A stretch of DNA of 17,857 bases from an archaeon (GTDB taxonomy: Archaea > Halobacteriota > Syntropharchaeia > Alkanophagales > Methanospirareceae): positions 1 to 17,857 of the forward strand of contig JASEFB010000036.1 in NCBI GenBank assembly GCA_030019325.1. Reading direction: 5' to 3'. How positions within the stretch are numbered: position 1 is the first letter of the stretch; each line of letters starts with the position of its first letter. Positions 13,620 to 17,857 of the stretch are shown in pieces. The notes below the pieces were generated by a model, which was not told where the DNA came from, did no database searches, and saw only the letters and a program-made list of their open reading frames with translations. A program made the position numbers and the translations under genes.

Positions 13620-14528
13620 ATGAAAATGACGAGATTGGGAATGTTGCTGATGGTTTGTATCTTAATCTCATCAGCAGCTATGGCAGCAGATATTGCTCTA
13701 CAAAGAACTGAAGAACCGCTAACATTACCGGTAAAGCAATATACATTTGAAATGGACACGGCTTTTCCTGACGTTGCTCCCGCGATGACCATTTATCAGG
13801 TAAAGAGCGTCAATATATCGGAGATGGACGTTGAAGCAATTGGAAGGCTTCTGGGCTTCGATGGGGGAGCAGGTGTTGTAAACGATGCGATACTTGGGAT
13901 GGTTGAAGGGACTAAAGCACTTAATGTCTATACTGTATCCGGTGCTATATGGTATGCAGATACGGCAAAACTATTTAGATCGGTAGAGAAAGAACCGAAT
14001 TTACCCTCGGATGCCGAGGCTATGGAGATAGCTGAAACTTTCTTGTCGAGCAGGGGGCTTTTTCCAGGCGATGCTGTGGTGAGTAATGTTGTGGCAGATG
14101 AACGGGGTGAAATAAACACGTCTACAAAAGAGGTGTCTAACGTAATCAAGACAGACTTACAGGTGATTTTTGGCAGAAAAATAGACAATATACCAGTAAT
14201 CGGTCTTGGATCTAAGTTGAAAGTGTATATAGGAAATGGAGGAGAGGTCACAGGTTTCTACAAGGCATGGAGAGCCCTTGAACAACATAGCGAATGCAAA
14301 ATAAAAACGCCGGAAGAGGCATTTGAAGAGCTAAAAACAGGGAAGTGCAGATTTGCAGGGCCAATCGGATTTGATAAAGCGATAGTAAAGGAGATTTCAT
14401 TAGCATACTACATGGAAGCCGCAGATAAAGAACAGAACTTTGTAGAGCCGGTGTATGTATTCAAAGGAGAGCTTCTCTTTGGAGAAGATATGACAGAGTT
14501 TGAGGCACTCGTCCCGGCAGTGCCTTGA
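13620..14528 (+). CDS. Secreted companion protein of the DUF6345-like gene (propeptide/PepSY-like)
   Basis: A 302-residue secreted protein with a clear signal peptide (RLGMLLMVCILISSAAMA, cut before ADI). The mature part has alternating helix and strand segments. AEAMEIAETFLSSRGL is a PepSY- or propeptide-like helix. FGRKIDNIPVIGLGSKLKV followed by YIGNGGEVTGFYKAWR is a conserved-looking beta segment that I associate with the N-terminal region of fused DUF6345 proteins. Here it would be a separate polypeptide. TAGGAGGTG joins the previous stop codon to this gene's SD, and the gap is 17 bp, so the two are surely cotranslated. A natural hypothesis is that it acts as an external chaperone or inhibitor of the 12814 product. 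A T-rich terminator follows the stop. Confidence 0.68.
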   Translation: MKMTRLGMLLMVCILISSAAMAADIALQRTEEPLTLPVKQYTFEMDTAFPDVAPAMTIYQVKSVNISEMDVEAIGRLLGFDGGAGVVNDAILGMVEGTKALNVYTVSGAIWYADTAKLFRSVEKEPNLPSDAEAMEIAETFLSSRGLFPGDAVVSNVVADERGEINTSTKEVSNVIKTDLQVIFGRKIDNIPVIGLGSKLKVYIGNGGEVTGFYKAWRALEQHSECKIKTPEEAFEELKTGKCRFAGPIGFDKAIVKEISLAYYMEAADKEQNFVEPVYVFKGELLFGEDMTEFEALVPAVP

Positions 14529-14535
14529 ATTCCCC

Positions 14536-14547
14536 TTTTTATTTTTT
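14536..14547 (+). terminator. T-rich terminator after the companion gene
   Basis: TTTTTATTTTTT begins eight bases after the stop codon, a typical archaeal terminator. It separates the 12814-14528 operon from the regulator gene. The short gap after it holds an SD-like GAGGTGAAAATG that opens a nine-codon ORF (14557-14586) of doubtful meaning. Confidence 0.5.
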
Positions 14548-14610
14548 GAGGTGAAAATGAGGATGTACAAAGATATAATAAAATAACAGAAAAAATAATA
14601 GACATATTCG

Positions 14611-15147
14611 ATGATTCTATTGGCAAATGAAATAACGCTGGATAAGAAAGCATTTGATGTCTTGGCATCGGAAACAAGAATCAATATCCTTAAAAAGCTT
14701 GATTCGAGACGCATGACCGTTTCGGAATTATCTAAGATATTAAACCTATCCAAGTCCACTGTTTATGAACATTTAGAAAAATTGGTGGATGCAGATTTTG
14801 TGAAGAAGAATGATGACAATGACAATAACAAATGGGTTTACTATGAGCTTACAGAAAAAGGAATCGCAATTCTTCATCCACACGAAAAAATAAAAATAAT
14901 GGCTCTTCTCTCCTCCACGGTATTAGCTTTTGTTGGTGGTGCAATCGAGATATACAGGTTTGTCATCGGTACCGTCTTCAGACCCCTGATGCCGCTGCCA
15001 GAACCTGTGATAATCCATGAACCTGAGCATCTTACTCTCGGTTTAATCATGGTCGCATGTGGCGTCTTGTTTTTGTACTTGACATTTCAACTTCATACAC
15101 ATCGAAAAAGAAAAGTAAGGAAAAAGCGGTTAAAAAGCAATATATAA
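14611..15147 (+). CDS. Winged-helix (ArsR-like) transcription regulator with two membrane helices
   Basis: A 178-residue protein joining a DNA-binding domain to the membrane. Residues 12-86 form a winged helix. FDVLASETRINILKKL is the usual ArsR/MarR-like first helix, TVSELSKILNLSKSTVYEHL is the helix-turn-helix, and WVYYELTEKG is the wing. Two membrane helices follow, about 96-120 and 141-160, with a short outer loop rich in Pro and Glu. The C-terminal tail is strongly basic (RKRKVRKKRLK) and should be cytoplasmic. This is a one-component membrane-bound regulator that could pass a surface signal straight to DNA. A TATA-like GATATAATAAAATA lies 25-40 bp upstream with no SD, so the mRNA is probably nearly leaderless. 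Its place among genes sharing the palindrome makes it the best candidate to bind it. Confidence 0.8.
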   Translation: MILLANEITLDKKAFDVLASETRINILKKLDSRRMTVSELSKILNLSKSTVYEHLEKLVDADFVKKNDDNDNNKWVYYELTEKGIAILHPHEKIKIMALLSSTVLAFVGGAIEIYRFVIGTVFRPLMPLPEPVIIHEPEHLTLGLIMVACGVLFLYLTFQLHTHRKRKVRKKRLKSNI

Positions 15148-15279
15148 CCATTTCTATTTCGTTCGGTAAAAACCGAACGTTTCCGATAGTTTTTTCAGGG
15201 ATTGGAGCGATAATATCAGTTAGCGCCGAGGAGGGGCGCTTTATAAATACACAAAAAATTTAGGAGGTGATGTGGAAAG
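15141..15279 (+). promoter_or_regulatory. Repeated promoter-leader module, copy D (small secreted protein)
   Basis: TATATAAC (15141-15148) is followed by TTCGGT-AAAA-ACCGAA (15162-15177), centred 25 bp downstream. The arms extend to 8 bp here (CGTTCGGT/ACCGAACG). AGCGCC/GGCGCT (15222-15240), the inner TTTATAAATA (15240-15249) and GGAGGTGAT (15263-15271) follow. The leader is about 110 nt. A three-codon ORF GTG-GAA-AGA-TGA starts at 15272. This copy is the closest to copy A. Confidence 0.75.
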
Positions 15280-15738
15280 ATGAGGAAGATATTGGCGATT
15301 GGCATAATAGCGCTACTGGTGTTAGGTGTTAGTATCGCAGTGATTGGAGCCAATACTAAAGATACAGATATAACAGCAAATGGCATAGTTTCTCAAGATA
15401 AAGAAAAAATAATGCCAAGTAGAGTTATAGAGAAGGTAGTGCGAATCGAAAAACAAAGTTTAGATGAACTTAAAAGGGACAACATGGAACATGTTAAGTT
15501 TCTTCGCAAGAACTTAGAGCCAGAGGTTGCACAGAAGATAATAGACAGTTACTTCGCTCTTCGAGCTGAAGAGTTGGAGAAATTGCACGAGGGTGAGGAG
15601 ATCAAAGTAAAATTAATCGAAATAGGGAGTAATTCTCCCTTACTCTGGCCATATACGAGTTATACTAACGGAAGCTTTGAAAAAGCAGATCCTGTAAATT
15701 TGATATTCTACATTCTAAAAACCGATGTAGTTTCCTGA
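15280..15738 (+). CDS. Small secreted protein, possibly C-terminally truncated
   Basis: A 152-residue exported protein of unknown function. The signal peptide MRKILAIGIIALLVLGVSIA is nearly the same as that of the 10946 gene, and the similarity holds at DNA level. Residues 45-115 are strongly helical and charged, perhaps a coiled coil (EKVVRIEKQSLDELKRD through ALRAEELEKLHEGEE). The last 35 residues change to SNSPLLWPYTSYTNGSF and DPVNLIFYILKTDVVS, which reads like the beginning of a beta domain that stops abruptly. The +1 frame after the stop (EIGADQ, then YYTELMHKSQLHEYMEKTY with stops) could be its decayed remainder, but that is weak. Promoter module D precedes it. The DNA from 15739 to 15921 holds nothing else I can name. 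Confidence 0.65.
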   Translation: MRKILAIGIIALLVLGVSIAVIGANTKDTDITANGIVSQDKEKIMPSRVIEKVVRIEKQSLDELKRDNMEHVKFLRKNLEPEVAQKIIDSYFALRAEELEKLHEGEEIKVKLIEIGSNSPLLWPYTSYTNGSFEKADPVNLIFYILKTDVVS

Positions 15739-15921
15739 GATTGGTGCGGATCAATAACCATCAATTTATCATAACAATCGACAAAATACTTCTCAACCAT
15801 GCTATTACACCGAGCTCATGCACAAATCACAATTACATGAATACATGGAGAAGACTTATAAACCAGATATTTCGAGCCCAGACAACTAAGATTTCACTAT
15901 TCGGGATTCCGTGTGGGAAGC

Positions 15922-16593
15922 TTACGCTAAAGCATCAAACTTCACGAGCTCGATTTTATCTCTTGTTCGAGTTATAAACTCATTTACGCTCGCCAATTGC
16001 TCATTGTACCTGATTTCGTATTTCCGATTGAATTCAAACTTGATGGATTTGCCAGTGAAAGAAATAACTGCAATTTTGTGGAGTATATCCCGCCTCAGCA
16101 CTTCAATGCCGGCGTTCCTGTATTTCTCCGTCAAAGTGCGTTTGAATATGCTAACGAGGTCATAAGCGATGAAATTGAAGTAAAAATGCACCTTTATCGG
16201 CTCCAAATCCCTGCTCGGCAACTTGTTTATGTACCATTCCCCCTTCGCTTCCTCGAACAAAGTCTCTATTAGCCACCTGTTCCCGTAATCCTCAATGATC
16301 TGTTCTGGTGACGCATCGAAGACATTCGTCAGCCAGATGAACATTTCTTCCTTCTCCCTACCCCTTATCACCTTTATATCTGCCTTGTAACCCTCTATCC
16401 TGTATTTCCGTCCCCTGCCCTTGCCGACAACCTCAATAGCAGGTATTTTATTCAGCGTTTTTGATATCGAAGTTGCAGGATTCTTAGAATTGCTAAATAC
16501 TTTACCATATTCCTTCTTGTATAAATCGTAACTATTCAGCCTGCTTGCATGATGCCCTGAGATGGGCTTAAAGATATGCTCTAATGTACATGT
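15922..16593 (-). pseudogene. IS4-superfamily DDE transposase, 5'-truncated remnant
   Basis: The C-terminal half of a transposase, readable on the minus strand from about 16593 to the stop at 15922, roughly 223 codons. It has no start codon at its head: the frame opens right after an in-frame TAA at 16594-16596. The signature YGNRWLIETLFEEAK fits the IS4 pattern Y-(2)-R-(3)-E-(6)-K, which holds the last catalytic glutamate. FNFIAYDLVSIFKR follows, as is usual in this group. The two catalytic aspartates would lie in the missing N-terminal half, so it cannot transpose. A GTG at 16371 allows a 149-codon ORF, but the conserved reading continues well upstream of it. The upstream residues KGRGRKYRIEGYKADIKVIRG belong to the same protein. 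Confidence 0.8.
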
Positions 16594-16652
16594 TTAGTTT
16601 CGAGATATGTGCTGTGCCTATAAATCTTTTGCTTATCAGCCCCGCATACATA

Positions 16653-16672
16653 ATCGATAGATTTATATAGCT
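16653..16672 (+). promoter_or_regulatory. TATA-like region before the IS66 remnant
   Basis: ATTTATATAGCTATATTT lies about 35-50 bp before the ATG at 16704. It is a plausible promoter for the element, with no clear SD after it. Confidence 0.35.
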
Positions 16673-16703
16673 ATATTTCATATGGAGATTACATAATTAT
16701 ACC

Positions 16704-17393
16704 ATGAATCGAACTCAGCCGGTATCACAGGAAGAAATGATTGATTTTATCCTGAACCAGCCAGCAGTGATAAAGCGCGAGGATATCATGGCAGTTTATG
16801 AGGCTGGCCCGGAAGTGGTAATCAAGCTCATCAATGCCTTAATTGAGGCTATTATTGAACTAAAAGAGCAAGTGAAAGCTTTAGAAGAGAAACTCAACAA
16901 AAATAGCCGCAACAGCAACAAACCACCCTCAACCGACGGTTTTTTAAAGCCTAAAAGCCGACGCCAGAGAAGTGACCAACCCGTAGGTGGGCAGAAAGGG
17001 CATCCTGGCCATACTCTAAGGATGGTGGATAACCCAGACCATATAATCATCCATCGGGCATCCAGATGTAATAAATGCGGCAGTTCTTTGGAAGAAACAC
17101 CAGCCACCGGTTATGAGAGACGCCAGGTATTTGATCTGCCGCCAATTAAAGTGGAAGTAACTGAGCATCGAGCAGAGAGCAAGATCTGTCCTCATTGTGG
17201 CTATCTCAACAAGGCTCCTTTTCCTGAAGAGGTCCAGCAGCCTGTGCAATATGGACCCCGTATAAAAGCTATTGCCGTCTACTTGAGTCAGTATCAGCTC
17301 CTTCCCTATGAGCGCACAAGCGAGCTGTTCGCTGATCTCTTCAGCCATCAGCTTAGTGCCTATCCGAAAAATATAAAAACAATGGTAAGATAG
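16704..17393 (+). pseudogene. IS66-family transposase (TnpC), 3'-truncated remnant
   Basis: The first 229 codons of an IS66 transposase, usually around 450-530 residues. The N-terminal leucine-zipper-like segment (ELKEQVKALEEKLNKNSRNS) leads into NKPPSTDGF and PVGGQKGHPGHTL. The zinc-finger domain follows with CNKCG and CPHCG, then the start of the catalytic domain (QYGPRIKAIAVYLSQYQLLP and YERTSELFADLF). Similarity stops near SHQLSA, about position 17355, and the frame closes in unrelated AT-rich sequence. The DDE residues are therefore all missing. The break is about 100 bp before the first CRISPR-like repeat, so the deletion or recombination that removed the 3' half may involve that array. 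IS66 elements are mostly bacterial, so lateral arrival is plausible. Confidence 0.88.
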
Positions 17394-17454
17394 TAAATGA
17401 GGAAAAAACATGTTGGATATAGGACGTGAGTATCAGATACCAGATGAATTATTA

Positions 17455-17833
17455 GTCAACTCTTATCATCGTTGCTACTTACCAAAACAGTCGCTTCACA
17501 TAATAAAGATACCGGAGGGGGCACAGTACACACGGTCAACTCATATCATTGTTGTTTTACTCAGCCAAGCTCATCTTAGCCATAGAATATCCTTCTTTAA
17601 AGGCGTCAACTCGTATCATAGCTGTTACTCAACTCTGATGTATGGCTCCAAATACTGAAAAGAGAGTGGAGTCAACTCATATCATAGTTGTTACTCAACG
17701 AGCAGAACATGCAGCATTTCATGTCAAACTCCCCGGTGCCAACTCATATCATAGTTGTTACTCAACGAAGAAAAAGAGCAACTGCACAAAATTATCAGGA
17801 AAGGTCAACTCATATCATAGTTGTTATAATGCG
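17455..17833. CRISPR. Short degenerate CRISPR-like array, six repeats
   Basis: Six copies of a roughly 30-bp repeat beginning GTCAACTCATATCATAGTTG and ending TTACTCAACG start at 17455, 17535, 17605, 17671, 17738 and 17804. The periods are 80, 70, 66, 67 and 66, and the spacers between are unrelated, about 36-37 nt in the regular part and 40-50 nt at the left. The repeat contains the dyad CAACT/AGTTG. Copy 4 is perfect and copy 5 has one change. Copies 1-3 decay progressively (six, an insertion, three changes), as at the old end of an array. Copy 6 keeps the first 23 bases and then diverges. No cas gene is in the window, and the array may continue past 17857. Confidence 0.72.
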
Positions 17834-17857
17834 GGGAAGGTATCGGAAACCCCGAAG

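Noticed and set aside
17410..17658. ORF of 82 codons across the repeat region
   Set aside because: It runs through CRISPR-like repeats and spacers and has no coding features.

Overview
The window comes from an archaeon, most likely an anaerobic euryarchaeote. The evidence is SRP19, a Hef-type helicase/nuclease, the archaeal CoA enzyme pantoate kinase, mevalonate kinase, a DacZ-like diadenylate cyclase, TATA-box promoters and perfect GGAGGTGAT Shine-Dalgarno (SD) sequences. A relative of the methanogens or of the ANME-1/Syntrophoarchaeum methane and alkane oxidisers is my inference. The sequence alone does not fix the lineage.

Positions 1-7297 are a housekeeping half. It holds the start of mevalonate kinase (minus strand), a cluster of small GC-rich hairpins, then srp19 and an argD-type aminotransferase in one short operon. 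A convergent HisC/CobD-type aminotransferase, Hef and DacZ follow on the minus strand. Pantoate kinase is divergent from DacZ, and both have good TATA boxes.

Positions 7298-15738 are an accessory island of exported proteins, all on the plus strand: a metzincin-type zinc protease, two paralogous membrane-anchored beta proteins, a large secreted protein split by a pentanucleotide repeat, another anchored beta protein, a clan CD-like (DUF6345-like) secreted protein with a secreted companion, a winged-helix regulator with two membrane helices, and a small secreted protein. Four of these genes start behind near-identical copies of one promoter-leader module of about 130 bp. In each copy the 16-bp palindrome TTCGGTAAAAACCGAA sits where transcription should begin, about 25 bp after a TATA box in three of the four. 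An IS110-family element lies in the middle. Its upstream non-coding DNA can fold into a bridge-RNA-like structure, and a separate hairpin can hide the transposase ribosome binding site.

Positions 15739-17857 are a graveyard: a 5'-truncated IS4-superfamily transposase (minus strand), a 3'-truncated IS66 transposase, and a short degenerate CRISPR-like array with no cas genes in view.

The most interesting reading is that the island is a co-regulated exported-protein regulon. It would be driven by a repeated operator-leader cassette, perhaps controlled by the membrane-bound regulator encoded inside it, and one member looks phase-variable through an ATGGG repeat.
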